From NCBI GenBank assembly GCA_020847985.1, contig JADLBC010000012.1, forward strand, positions 62,001-126,000: 64,000 bases of DNA, in the 5' to 3' direction. Made by a program: the position numbers and the translations under genes. This DNA comes from Dehalococcoidia bacterium (GTDB lineage Bacteria; Chloroflexota; Dehalococcoidia; Tepidiformales; Tepidiformaceae). This document shows positions 44,661-53,170 of the stretch, one piece after another. How positions within the stretch are numbered: position 1 is the first letter of the stretch; each line of letters begins with the position of its first letter. Under the pieces are notes generated by a model. That model had not been told where the DNA came from, searched no databases, and saw only the letters and a program-made list of their open reading frames with translations.

Positions 44661-45074
44661 CTAGCCGCGCTGCTGGCGCAGGCGTTCTTGCAGTTCCTCG
44701 CCGGAGAGGGAAACGGGCTCATCGGCGGTATCGAAATCGCCGCCCTGGATGGCGCGGCGGGCACGGAAGGACTTCATCAGCACCTGTTTGCCGATGGCCA
44801 CGCCGCTGGCCGCCTTGGCCGACTGGGGGACGCAGTAGTCGATGACGAGGCAGTCCTCGTAGGTGAGGATGAGGGCGGCCTCACACAGGCCGAGCTCGTC
44901 GCACCGGAGGATGGATTCGGCGACCTGGTCGTTGAGGGCGAGGCCGGCCGGGGGAATGCGCCACTGCTCCTGCTGGGCGGTTTCGTGGCGGATGACGGAC
45001 TGGAGGAGCCAGAGTTCCTCGTCCGTGAAGATCGCCGTCGCCGTGGGTGCGGCGGCTGGCCTGTTGCTGTCCAT
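44661..45074 (-). CDS. Hypothetical protein, first of an orphan trio
   Basis: A 137-residue protein. IFTDEELWLLQSVIRHETAQQEQW, then LALNDQVAESILRCDELGLCEAALILTYEDCLVIDYCVPQSAKAASGV, then a charged tail (GEELQERLRQQRG). Helical and beta segments suggest a compact cytosolic fold. I see no named domain. It is the first gene of the trio. Confidence 0.7.
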   Translation of the reverse strand: MDSNRPAAAPTATAIFTDEELWLLQSVIRHETAQQEQWRIPPAGLALNDQVAESILRCDELGLCEAALILTYEDCLVIDYCVPQSAKAASGVAIGKQVLMKSFRARRAIQGGDFDTADEPVSLSGEELQERLRQQRG

Positions 45075-45215
45075 CTGGCAGCTCCCGGAGAAGCATCGGT
45101 CTGGGCCGGGGGGCGCTTCTCGTTGTCTGTCCTCAGCGTGCTCCGGGAGCCACGGAGCATGGGTAACACGTGTGTTTGCCTTTATAACGGGTCCCTACCA
45201 ACGGGTAGGGGGACG

Positions 45216-45282
45216 GCCCCGTTTGGGGCGGAAGCGGCCCCGGGGTTGCCGCCTGGTTACTGGCAACCGGGAACCGGGAACT
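45216..45282. repeat. Composite element F: GC-rich palindromes plus AACCGGG heptamers
   Basis: CCCCGTTTGGGGCGGAAGCGGCCCCGGGG is followed by GGTTACTGGCAACCGGGAACCGGGAAC. It ends 3 bases before the stop codon of the enoyl-CoA hydratase gene. Confidence 0.85.
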
Positions 45283-45284
45283 CG

Positions 45285-46136
45285 TCAGCGCCCCTCGAGC
45301 CACGCATTGAAGCTGGGCTGGCGCTTTTCGCGGAAGGCGCCGGCTCCCTCGCGCGCATCGGGGTGGTGGTCGCTGATGGCCGTCTTCGCGGCGATTTCGT
45401 CCAGGGCGTGGGCGAAGGTCATCTCGGCGGCGTTGTAGATCGACCGCTTGAGCAGCCGGATCGCCACCTGGGGGCCGTTCGCGAGCTCGGTGGCGAGGGC
45501 CATGGCGCGCGGCAGTAGCTCTTCGTGCGGGACGACTTCGTGCACGAGCCCGAGTTCGAGCGCCTCGGCGGCGGGCACGATGCGCTTGCGCATGAGGAAG
45601 TCCATGGTCTTCGCGACACCCATCATCTGCACCAGCAGGAACTGGCCGCCTTCATCGGGGAGAAGGCCGAAGCGGAGGGTCGCGCTGCCCATGCGCGCCT
45701 GGTCGGAGGCGATGCGGAAGTCGCAGGCGAGCGCGAGCGAGAGGCCCGTCTGGATGGCGAGGCCATTGATCGCGGCGATGCAGAGCTTGTCGAGATCGCG
45801 GATGGCGACCTGCACGGGCTGGGAGAGGCGGCGCAGGCCGTTGTAAGTGCCAATCGGTTCGCGGTGCCCGTGGGGGATGGGCGGCACGAGCGCGGGCGCA
45901 TCCGGCAGGGGGCGGCCGGTCATGTCGTCGCCGGCGCAGAACGCACGGCCGGAGCCGGTGAAGACGACGACGCGGACGGCATCATCCATCTGCGCCTGGA
46001 TGAGCGTCTCGACGAGGTCGCGCTTGATGTCCTGGGTGGTGCCGTTGAGCCGTTCGGGCTGATTGAAGGTGATGAGCGCGATGCCGGGCGGCTGGATGGC
46101 GACATCGAACCCGCGGAAGGTTCCCTGCTGCAACAT
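45285..46136 (-). CDS. Enoyl-CoA hydratase/isomerase family protein
   Basis: Start revised from 46238 to ATG 46136 with GGAG upstream, giving 283 residues. VVVFTGSGRAFCAGDDMTG is the first oxyanion-hole segment. LCIAAINGLAIQTGLSLALACDFRIAS is the second. The usual catalytic Glu positions read RFGLLPDEGGQFLLVQMMG, keeping the acidic pair of that helix. ALELGLVHEVVPHEELLPRAMALA follows. It hydrates or isomerises enoyl-CoA. Confidence 0.93.
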   Translation of the reverse strand: MLQQGTFRGFDVAIQPPGIALITFNQPERLNGTTQDIKRDLVETLIQAQMDDAVRVVVFTGSGRAFCAGDDMTGRPLPDAPALVPPIPHGHREPIGTYNGLRRLSQPVQVAIRDLDKLCIAAINGLAIQTGLSLALACDFRIASDQARMGSATLRFGLLPDEGGQFLLVQMMGVAKTMDFLMRKRIVPAAEALELGLVHEVVPHEELLPRAMALATELANGPQVAIRLLKRSIYNAAEMTFAHALDEIAAKTAISDHHPDAREGAGAFREKRQPSFNAWLEGR

Positions 46137-46268
46137 GGGTGGGCTCCGGCCGGCGGCTCCGGCGGGGGAATCCTGTTCCGGGAGCGAAGGATCGCGCAAT
46201 GGTTCGCGCGCGCTGAGCAAATTCTGGTAGGCTGGCACTACCCTAACGTAAAAGTGAGAGTGCGGGGG

Positions 46269-47543
46269 ATGCCCTTCATTCGCTTCATGCAGCGGACGTT
46301 CTATTCGCTGGAAAACCCGCGCTACCGGGTGCTCTGGTTCGGGACGCTGTTTTCGTTCCTCGGGATGCAGATGCAGGTGCTGGCGCGGGGCTACCTCGCC
46401 TTCGACCTGACTGGCCGAAACTCGGCACTGGGCGGCGTGATGCTCGCCTTCGGGCTGCCGCAGCTCATCCTTTCAATGTGGGGCGGGGTGCTGGCGGACC
46501 GGCTGCCGAAGCGGAAGGTGCTGTGGGTGGCGCAGAGCATCATCGCGCTGAACTCGGCCTGGCTGGCGACGATGATCGAGCTGGGCATGGTGCAGTACTG
46601 GATGCTCGTGGTCGCGGGCATCGTGCAGGGCAGCGGTTTCGCCTTCGTCGGGCCGGCGCGGCAGGCGTTCATTTCGGAGTTGGTGGGCAAAGACAAGATC
46701 GGCAACGCGGTGGTGCTGCAGCAGCTGAGCATGAACAGCACGCGCGTCATCGGCCCGTCCATCGCGGGGGCGCTCATCGGCATCCACTTCATCGGTGTGG
46801 CGGGTGTGTATTACCTGACAACGCTGGGCTTCGTGATCGCGAGCCTCACGCTCATCAAGCTGCCGAAGGGCGAACCGAAGCGGAAGAGCGAGCGGTCGCC
46901 GGTGGCGGACCTCATCGATGGCTTCCGCTACGTGAAGGGGCGGCCGTCGGTTTCGCAGCTCATCCTCGTGGCCTTCGCGGTGATGATGCTGGGCTTCCCG
47001 TACCAGTCCTTCCTGCCAGCGCTGGCGAAGGAGGAGTATGGGGTAGGCGCGACCGGGCTCGGGACGATGAGTTCGGTGGCGGCCATCGGCGCGGTGACGG
47101 CGACGATCTTCGTGGCGGCGTTCGCGAGCCACCAGAAGGCGTGGTTCGCGCAGCCGATCCTCGCGTGCCTGTTCGCGGCGTCCCTCATCCTGCCGGGGAT
47201 GGCGCCGAGCTTCGAGACAGGGCTGGCGGCCATTCTCATCGTGGGGGCGCTGGCGAGCGCGTTCCAATCGCTGAACAACTCGCTGACGATGATGCTCACG
47301 GAGCAGGAATACCACGGGCGGGTGCAATCGATCAGCAGCATGAGCTTCAGCCTGTTCGGCATCGCCGCGCTGCCCATTGGCGTGCTGGCGGACCACATCG
47401 GCCTGCGGGAGACGCTGGGGCTGATGGGCGGTTCGGCGATCGCGATCGTGGCCCTGCTCCAGGTGGTGGCGAAGTTGCAGCACGCCGCGGATGACCGGCT
47501 GCCGCGCATCGTCGCGACCGAGGCGGCGGCCGGCGGGCAGTGA
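46269..47543 (+). CDS. MFS transporter (DHA3-like)
   Basis: Start revised from 45525 to ATG 46269, giving 424 residues. PRYRVLWFGTLFSFLGMQMQVLARGYLAFDLTG opens helices 1-2. GGVLADRLPKRKVLW is the loop 2-3 signature. Helices 7-12 include [18 protein letters not shown] and ALASAFQSLNNSLTMMLTEQEYHGRVQSISSMSFSLFGIAALPIGVLAD. The family includes macrolide and enterobactin exporters. It overlaps the GNAT start. Confidence 0.92.
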   Translation: MPFIRFMQRTFYSLENPRYRVLWFGTLFSFLGMQMQVLARGYLAFDLTGRNSALGGVMLAFGLPQLILSMWGGVLADRLPKRKVLWVAQSIIALNSAWLATMIELGMVQYWMLVVAGIVQGSGFAFVGPARQAFISELVGKDKIGNAVVLQQLSMNSTRVIGPSIAGALIGIHFIGVAGVYYLTTLGFVIASLTLIKLPKGEPKRKSERSPVADLIDGFRYVKGRPSVSQLILVAFAVMMLGFPYQSFLPALAKEEYGVGATGLGTMSSVAAIGAVTATIFVAAFASHQKAWFAQPILACLFAASLILPGMAPSFETGLAAILIVGALASAFQSLNNSLTMMLTEQEYHGRVQSISSMSFSLFGIAALPIGVLADHIGLRETLGLMGGSAIAIVALLQVVAKLQHAADDRLPRIVATEAAAGGQ

Positions 47544-47992
47544 GCGCGGGGCCGTTCGACGTGCGGCGCATCGCGATCGAGGTCGCGCGGCCGCTGCGCG
47601 TGACCGTGCTGCGCGCGGACATGCCCGGCGACCCCGCGATTTTCGCGGGCGACGATGAGCCGGAGACGGCGCATTTCGGGGCATTCAAGGCGGACGCGCT
47701 CGTGGGCGTGGTGACGGCGATGCACCACCCGCGGCCGGGCGCGGGCGCGGAGGGGTGGCAGTTGCGCGGCATGGCGACGCTGCCCACGGTGCGCGGCGAA
47801 GGGCACGGTGCGGCGCTCATCCGCGCGGCGGAGGCGTTCGTGCGCGAGCATGGCGGGCGTATCGCCTGGTTCAACGCGCGGCGCGCGGCCGAGGGCTTCT
47901 ACGCGCACATGGGCTACACGACCGTGAGCGAGGAGTTCGACGTGCCGGGGATCGGCCCGCACGTGGTGATGGAGAAGCAGATCGCAGGGTGA
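47540..47992 (+). CDS. GNAT-family N-acetyltransferase
   Basis: A 150-residue protein with a GTG that overlaps the MFS stop. LRGMATLPTVRGEGHGAALIRAAEAFVREHGGRIAWFNARRAAEGFYAHMGYTTVSEEF holds the acetyl-CoA loop (RGEGHG) and the AxxFYxxxGF-like motif. It acetylates a small amine or protein; the substrate is unknown. Confidence 0.92.
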   Translation: MSAGPFDVRRIAIEVARPLRVTVLRADMPGDPAIFAGDDEPETAHFGAFKADALVGVVTAMHHPRPGAGAEGWQLRGMATLPTVRGEGHGAALIRAAEAFVREHGGRIAWFNARRAAEGFYAHMGYTTVSEEFDVPGIGPHVVMEKQIAG

Positions 47993-48248
47993 GGTTTGAG
48001 CGGTAGCGGTCGTTGATGCGCCGCTGGCGGCGATGGGCCAATTCGGGGATGCCCTGTTCGATGAGGAAGGCGGTCCCGGCGCCGCCCAGACAACACCCGC
48101 CGGCGGCGAAAGCTACGGGATGGCCGGACAGCGCCGCGCCCGCGAAGAACAGGGCGGCGAGGACTGCGAAGCCGGCGATCACGATGGCCGCGCAGCGATG
48201 GGGCAGCCCGGGAAAACGCACCTGGCCGGGTTCCCAACGGTCCGTCAT
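47871..48248 (-). CDS. Possible small membrane protein, antisense end under GNAT
   Basis: From ATG 48248, MTDRWEPGQVRFPGLPHRCA is followed by two convincing TM helices (AAIVIAGFAVLAALFFAGAA and AFAAGGCCLGGAGTAFLI) and IPELAHRRQRRINDRYRSN. After that the frame enters the GNAT gene and becomes low-complexity. The ATG overlaps the stop of the 32-aa frame (ATGA), which suggests coupling. No strong ribosome site is present. Confidence 0.4.
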   Translation of the reverse strand: MTDRWEPGQVRFPGLPHRCAAIVIAGFAVLAALFFAGAALSGHPVAFAAGGCCLGGAGTAFLIEQGIPELAHRRQRRINDRYRSNLTLRSASPSPRAGRSPARRTPRSRSCSPCARRSPRPRAAR

Positions 48249-48343
48249 GCGGGGGGTGTTTCGGGGGAATCGTGCGGGTAATAGACGCTCTCCGCGCGGG
48301 AATCCGGCGGGAGCAGGTAGCCCGGCGGCACGCGGGACGGCAT
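48245..48343 (-). CDS. Possible 32-aa peptide coupled to the membrane protein
   Basis: ATG 48343 opens MPSRVPPGYLLPPDSRAESV, continuing YYPHDSPETPPA and ending on TGA, which overlaps the next ATG. Codon use resembles that of real genes in the region. The ribosome site is close to the ATG, so confidence is low. Confidence 0.3.
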   Translation of the reverse strand: MPSRVPPGYLLPPDSRAESVYYPHDSPETPPA

Positions 48344-48439
48344 TCCTCAAATTTCGAGTGACCGGGGACGGCTGCCGCACGTTCTCGCCCACACGCCTTT
48401 CCCTTCGTGAAGAAAGCGACATCGGGCGTCCCGGTTTCA

Positions 48440-48457
48440 GAACGCTTGTTCTATAGT
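48440..48457 (+). promoter_or_regulatory. LexA/DinR-type SOS box over a -10 element
   Basis: GAACGCTTGTTC (48440-48451) matches GAAC-N4-GTTC of Gram-positive LexA boxes and extends to a 14-base palindrome AGAAC-n4-GTTCT. TATAGT (48452-48457) abuts it as a -10. The ATG of the ImuB-like gene is 16 bases downstream of the box. Confidence 0.75.
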
Positions 48458-48467
48458 CGGAGGTCCG

Positions 48468-49664
48468 ATGCAGGTCGCATGCCTCCTTGTCGCGGACTTC
48501 CTCGTGGCGCTCGCGCGGCGCGATGACCCATCGCTGCGGGGGCAGCCGGTGATCGTGGGCGGGTCGCCGGAGGAGCACGCGGCGGTGGTGGCGTGCTCGC
48601 CGGAGGCGGTGGCGGCGGGCGTGGGCATCGGCACGACGTTGCGGCGGGCGCTCGCGCTCTGCCCGAAGGCGGTCTTCCTGCCGCACCGCGAAGGCGTGGC
48701 GGCGGAGGCGGCGGGGGCGCTGCTGGATCTGCTGCGGCTCTACAGCCCGGCGGTGGAGGCGATCGCGCCGGGGCACGCGCACCTCGATATCCACGGGCTG
48801 GCGGAGATGGCGCGCATGGACGACGCGGCGTACCTGCGCGACCTCCAGGAATCGGCGGAGAACGCGAGCGGGCTGCCGGTTTCGCTGGCGGCGGCGGATA
48901 CGGTGTTCGCGGCACACGCGGCGGCGACGGTGCAGGCGCGGGGGGCGATGCTCGTGCACGCGGGCGAGGCGCGGGCGTTTCTCGGGCGGCTGCCGGTGGA
49001 GGTGCTGCCGGTTTCGCCGCTCATGCACCAGCGGTTGCGGCTGTTCGGGCTGAACTGGCTGGGACAGGTGGCGGAGCTGACGTTTTCGGCGATGCAGGCG
49101 CAGTTCGGGCGCGAGGGAGCGCGCGCGTGGGAGCTGGCGAACGGCCGCGACGACGCGCGCATCGTGCCGCGGCCGGAGGAGGTGCGCGTGAGCGAGGAGC
49201 TGGAGCTGCCCGCGCCGGCCGCGCTCAGCGAGCCGCTCATCGCGGGGACGCGCGCCCTGCTGCTGCGAGCGCTTGAACACCGGGAGATAAAGGGCCATTC
49301 GCTGCGACGGCTCGATTGGCGGCTGGGGCTGGAAAGCGGCGAGCAGCTGGGGCGGCGCTGCGTGTTTCGCGAACCAACGAACGACGCGGCGCGCATGCTC
49401 TTCGCGCTCCAGCCGAAGATCGAGCGGCTGCAGCTGCCGGCGGCGGCAGTCTCGGTGGGGGTGACGCTTTCGGGGTTATGTAGCGAATACGGCCACCAGG
49501 CGAACCTCTGGCAGGTGGGGCCGCGCCGCCACCGGGAGTTGCTGGAGGCGGTGGAGCAGTTGAACACGCGGGTGGGCGGCCCGCAGGTCTTTCGTATTGT
49601 CGAGGTGCAGGGATGGTCGCGAATTCCGGAACGGCAGCTGGGGATGGTCGCTTTCGGCCCCTGA
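48468..49664 (+). CDS. ImuB-like Y-family polymerase-related protein
   Basis: A 398-residue protein. VACLLVADFLVALARRDDPSLRGQPVIVGGSPEEHAAVVACSPEAVAAGVGIGTTLRRALALCPKA is the first Y-family segment. SPAVEAIAPGHAHLDIHGLAEM replaces the catalytic SxDE loop. Helix-hairpin-helix and little-finger parts follow. The acidic residues needed for catalysis are largely missing, as in ImuB, which is an inactive accessory in damage-induced mutagenesis. An SOS box precedes it, and the DUF6504-like gene follows. No imuA or dnaE2 is in the window. Confidence 0.85.
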   Translation: MQVACLLVADFLVALARRDDPSLRGQPVIVGGSPEEHAAVVACSPEAVAAGVGIGTTLRRALALCPKAVFLPHREGVAAEAAGALLDLLRLYSPAVEAIAPGHAHLDIHGLAEMARMDDAAYLRDLQESAENASGLPVSLAAADTVFAAHAAATVQARGAMLVHAGEARAFLGRLPVEVLPVSPLMHQRLRLFGLNWLGQVAELTFSAMQAQFGREGARAWELANGRDDARIVPRPEEVRVSEELELPAPAALSEPLIAGTRALLLRALEHREIKGHSLRRLDWRLGLESGEQLGRRCVFREPTNDAARMLFALQPKIERLQLPAAAVSVGVTLSGLCSEYGHQANLWQVGPRRHRELLEAVEQLNTRVGGPQVFRIVEVQGWSRIPERQLGMVAFGP

Positions 49665-49942
49665 ACGAGCCTTCGCCGGCGGCGGTGGAGGCGACGCCGC
49701 GGGGCGCGCCGAAGGCGATGCTCTGGCGGGGGACGTACCGTCGCGTGGTGGCCGTGCACGACACCTGGCGCATCGACGACGAGTGGTGGCGCGACGAGAT
49801 CGCGCGGCGCTACTTCGTGGTCGAACTGGAAGGCGGGCGGCGGTTGACCATCTTCCACGACCTCGTGCGGGACCTCTGGTACCAGCAGGCATATGACGCC
49901 CCGAAGGCGGGCGCGCCGATGGGGCGGAAGCGGGCGGGATAG
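49613..49942 (+). CDS. DUF6504-like small protein
   Basis: A 109-residue protein with an ATG inside the end of the polymerase gene (52-base overlap). After a Pro/Ala-rich head, MLWRGTYRRVVAVHDTWRIDDEWWRDEIARRYFVVELEGGRRLTIFHDLVRDLWYQQ matches the small DUF6504 family that accompanies Y-family polymerases in GC-rich bacteria. The role is unknown. It is probably under the same SOS control. Confidence 0.85.
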   Translation: MVANSGTAAGDGRFRPLNEPSPAAVEATPRGAPKAMLWRGTYRRVVAVHDTWRIDDEWWRDEIARRYFVVELEGGRRLTIFHDLVRDLWYQQAYDAPKAGAPMGRKRAG

Positions 49943-50139
49943 CGGGTTTCGCGCGCCAACCTGTGCGCGCGGAGGGTGCAACGGCCGGCTCGCGTTGGTC
50001 CGGTCGCTCGTATTTGCGGGGGAATGTCGCATTCGCCGGACGTAGACAGAGCCACCAGCGGGTGAGACGGGGTGTTTGTCGCCGCGACAGCGGGTGGCGC
50101 GGACTGCGCGAACGGCGTTCGAGGACGTAGACTGCCGCG

Positions 50140-52608
50140 ATGCCGATTCTCGTGCCCTTTGGCGTTCTTTCGCCCACCGATGCGCCGGAAGCGGGCGGCA
50201 AGGGTGCGAGTCTCGCGCGGCTCTGGGCCGCGGGCTTCCGCGTGCCGCCCGGCTTCGTCATCTTCCCCGCGGCGGCCCACGCCATTGCCGCGGGCGAGGG
50301 CGACGCCGAGGCGCGCGCGGCCGTCGCGGAGGCGGCCGCGGCGTTGCTCGCGGATGGGCCCGTGGCCGTGCGCTCTTCGGCACTGGATGAGGACAGCGCG
50401 GAGGCTTCGTTCGCGGGCCAGCACCTGACCGTCCTCGACGTGCGTTCGGCGGAAGGCATCTTCGAGGCGATTCGCGCGTGCGTGGCGTCGCTGACTTCGG
50501 AATCGGCGTCCGCGTACCGCGCGGCGCGAACGGCGAACGGCGAGGCGCGCATGGCGGTGGTGGTGCAGCGCATGGTCGTGGCCGAGACGGCGGGCGTGGC
50601 CTTCAGCATCGACCCTGTCAGCGGCGACCCGGCCCGCGTCGTGGTCGAAGTGGTCGCGGGCACGGGCGAGGCGCTGGTCAGCGGGCAGGCGGAGGCGGAC
50701 CGCATGGTGCTCGAACGGCCGGGACTCGCGGTCATTTCGCGGCACCACGCGGGCGAACCGGTGCTGACGGAGGCGATGGCGCACGAGGCGGCACGGCAGG
50801 CGCTGCGCGCGGAGGAGATGTTCGGCGCGCCGCAGGATATCGAGTTCGCCTTCGAAGGCGGGCTGGCCTGGCTGCTGCAATCGCGGCCCATCACGGTCGC
50901 GGGGCAGGCGGCGGACGCGAGCGCGGGCTGGGTGAACGAATTCGATACCGCCACCACGCTCGATGACTACTGGACCAGCGCGAACGTGCAGGAGGTGCTG
51001 CCGGGGCTGCTCACGCCGCTTTCGATGACGATGTTCGCGGACGCGGCACTCGTCGCCTACAACGAGGGATACCGGCGGCTGGGGATGCTGCGCAAGGACG
51101 AGAACCCGAACTTCGTGGGCATGTTCTACAACCGCGCGTTCCTCAATATCACGGCCACGCGCATGATCGCGGACCGGGCCCTGGGCTCGAGCGGGGACGC
51201 GATCGAGCACCGCTTCCTGGGCGGCGAGTACACGGGCAAGACGAAAATCGCGCACTCGCGCGAACTCTGGGGGTTCCGGCTGCGGAGCGCGGTCCCGGGC
51301 ATCAGCATGCTCATGCGCATCCACAAGGAGGCGGACCGCATCGAGCGCGCGACGATGGCGTGGCAGCGCAAGGTGCGTGCCGACGACCCGGCGGTGATGT
51401 CCGGCCCCGAACTCGAGGGCCGGCGGAAGGCGCTCACGGCGTTCGTGGCCGATATCTTCCAGGTTCACCTGCAGGCGAGCGGCGTCGCGGGCACGGGCTT
51501 CGACACGATCGCGGGCATGGTGCTGCCCCTCCTCGGAGAGCAGACCGAAGGGCGCGTGCCGGCGCTGTTTTCGGGGATGCGCGGCGTGGAGAGCGCGCAG
51601 ATCGGGCTCGACCTCTGGGGGCTTTCGCGGACGGCGATCGCCTGCGGGCTGGAGGGGGCGATTCGCGGCGAGGGGTTCGAGCCGATGGCGCTCGACCTAC
51701 CGGGGGCATGGCGGGCGACGTTCGCGGCGTTCATGAAACGGCACGGCCACCGCGGCCTGAATGAGATGGAGCCGGCCGTGCCGAACTGGCGGCAGGACCC
51801 ATCGCAGGTGGTGGCGATTGTGCGGTCGTACCTGGACCTGCCGGCGGAGAAGGCGCCACCGGCCACGCTGGAGCGCCAGGCGGCCGAACGGATCGCGCTC
51901 ACGGCGGAGCTGGAACGGCGGATGAACCCGGTGAAGCGGGCGTTCTTCCGGAAGTCGCTGGGGTGGGCGCAGGGCTGGGTAGCGCTGCGCGAGCGCACGA
52001 AGTCGATCGTGGTGCGGGCGGCGCGGCTGTTCGACATCTACGTGCCGCGCGTGGGTGCGATGCTCGTGGAGCACGGCGCGGCGGAGCGCCCGGACGACCT
52101 GTTCTATCTCACGGACGCGGAGATCACGCGCTTCCTGCTCACGCCGGGCGGGGGCCACGACTTCCGCGCGGTGGTCGCGCGGCGGCGGCGGGAACTCGAA
52201 CGGAATCGCTACGTGCGGCTGCCGGAGCGGTTCCGCGGACGCCCGGCGCCCCTGCCGCCGGACCTCGCGCACGTGGCGGGCGAGGTGCTCAAGGGGATCC
52301 CGGTGAGCCCCGGCCAGGTGACGGGCCGCGCGCGCGTGATCCTCGATCCCCGCACGGACGGGCCGTTGCTCCCGGGCGAAATCCTGGTCGCGCCCGTCAC
52401 GGACGCGGGCTGGACGCCGCTGTTCGCGCTCGCGGCGGGGCTGGTGGTGGACCTCGGCAGCGCGCTCAGCCACGGCAGCACGGTCGCGCGGGAATACGGG
52501 CTGCCGGCCGTGGTGAACGTGCGCAACGGCACGACGCACATCCGCACGGGCGACGTCATCGCCATCGATGGCACGGCCGGGACGGTGACCGTAATCGAAG
52601 CCGGCTGA
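50140..52608 (+). CDS. PEP-utilising enzyme (PPDK N-domain plus swivelling His domain)
   Basis: An 822-residue protein. GGKGASLARLWAAGFRVPPGFVI and VRSSALDEDSAEASFAGQHLTVLDV mark the ATP-grasp domain (1-270), closed by DIEFAFEGGLAWLLQSRPITV. A helical middle domain (about 290-700) follows. At the end GEILVAPVTDAGWTPLFAL and GSALSHGSTVAREYGLPAVV carry the phospho-His near residue 786. This order is shared by PEP synthase and by rifampin phosphotransferase. The length and the substrate-like middle domain favour the Rph-like branch, but the substrate is not provable from the sequence. Confidence 0.85.
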   Translation: MPILVPFGVLSPTDAPEAGGKGASLARLWAAGFRVPPGFVIFPAAAHAIAAGEGDAEARAAVAEAAAALLADGPVAVRSSALDEDSAEASFAGQHLTVLDVRSAEGIFEAIRACVASLTSESASAYRAARTANGEARMAVVVQRMVVAETAGVAFSIDPVSGDPARVVVEVVAGTGEALVSGQAEADRMVLERPGLAVISRHHAGEPVLTEAMAHEAARQALRAEEMFGAPQDIEFAFEGGLAWLLQSRPITVAGQAADASAGWVNEFDTATTLDDYWTSANVQEVLPGLLTPLSMTMFADAALVAYNEGYRRLGMLRKDENPNFVGMFYNRAFLNITATRMIADRALGSSGDAIEHRFLGGEYTGKTKIAHSRELWGFRLRSAVPGISMLMRIHKEADRIERATMAWQRKVRADDPAVMSGPELEGRRKALTAFVADIFQVHLQASGVAGTGFDTIAGMVLPLLGEQTEGRVPALFSGMRGVESAQIGLDLWGLSRTAIACGLEGAIRGEGFEPMALDLPGAWRATFAAFMKRHGHRGLNEMEPAVPNWRQDPSQVVAIVRSYLDLPAEKAPPATLERQAAERIALTAELERRMNPVKRAFFRKSLGWAQGWVALRERTKSIVVRAARLFDIYVPRVGAMLVEHGAAERPDDLFYLTDAEITRFLLTPGGGHDFRAVVARRRRELERNRYVRLPERFRGRPAPLPPDLAHVAGEVLKGIPVSPGQVTGRARVILDPRTDGPLLPGEILVAPVTDAGWTPLFALAAGLVVDLGSALSHGSTVAREYGLPAVVNVRNGTTHIRTGDVIAIDGTAGTVTVIEAG

Positions 52609-52611
52609 GCG

Positions 52612-53139
52612 CTACGGCTTCGCGGTCGGGCTGGCGGGCGTTACCGTGGGAGGCGTTTCGCTGACTTCAAACAGCTCGACTTCGAAGGCGAGGTCCGAGT
52701 TCGCGGGGATGCCGGGCCGCGTGCCGGTCCCGTAGGCGAGCGCGGCGGGGATGATCATGGTGCGCTTGCCGCCCACTTTCATCGTCGAAAGCCCTTCGGC
52801 GAAGCCTTTGATCACGGAGTTCATCTGCAGCCACTGGCGGGCGCCGCGCCGGTAGGAGCTATCGAACTCCTGGCCAGTGGCGACGAGCGAGCCGCGATAG
52901 TGGACCTGGATGTAGGAGGCCGGGCCCGGTTGCGCGCCGGTGCCGGCGGTGACGTCCTGGTACTTCACGCCGGAGGGCAGGACGGTCGGGTTGGCGAGGA
53001 CCACGGGCGTGCCTCCGGGCAGCGGCGTGGGCGTCGGTCCACCGGTTGGCGTGGCCGTGACGGAGCGTTCGGGGATTTTGCAGGACGCCAGTGCGACGCC
53101 CAGGGCGGGGACACCAAGGAGCAGCGTTCGGCGATTCAC
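52612..53139 (-). CDS. FKBP-type peptidyl-prolyl isomerase lipoprotein
   Basis: Start revised from 53481 to GTG 53139, giving 175 residues. RRTLLLGVPALGVALASC is a signal with an ALASC lipobox. A Thr/Pro-rich linker follows. The FKBP domain (about 65-160) includes VHYRGSLVATGQEFDSSYRRG, MNSVIKGFAEGLSTMKVGGKRTMIIPAALAYG, IPANSDLAFEVELFEV. It probably folds exported proteins at the outer face of the membrane. Confidence 0.93.
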   Translation of the reverse strand: MNRRTLLLGVPALGVALASCKIPERSVTATPTGGPTPTPLPGGTPVVLANPTVLPSGVKYQDVTAGTGAQPGPASYIQVHYRGSLVATGQEFDSSYRRGARQWLQMNSVIKGFAEGLSTMKVGGKRTMIIPAALAYGTGTRPGIPANSDLAFEVELFEVSETPPTVTPASPTAKP

Positions 53140-53170
53140 GCGATCGAAGATAGCGCCCGGGCCGGTAAGA

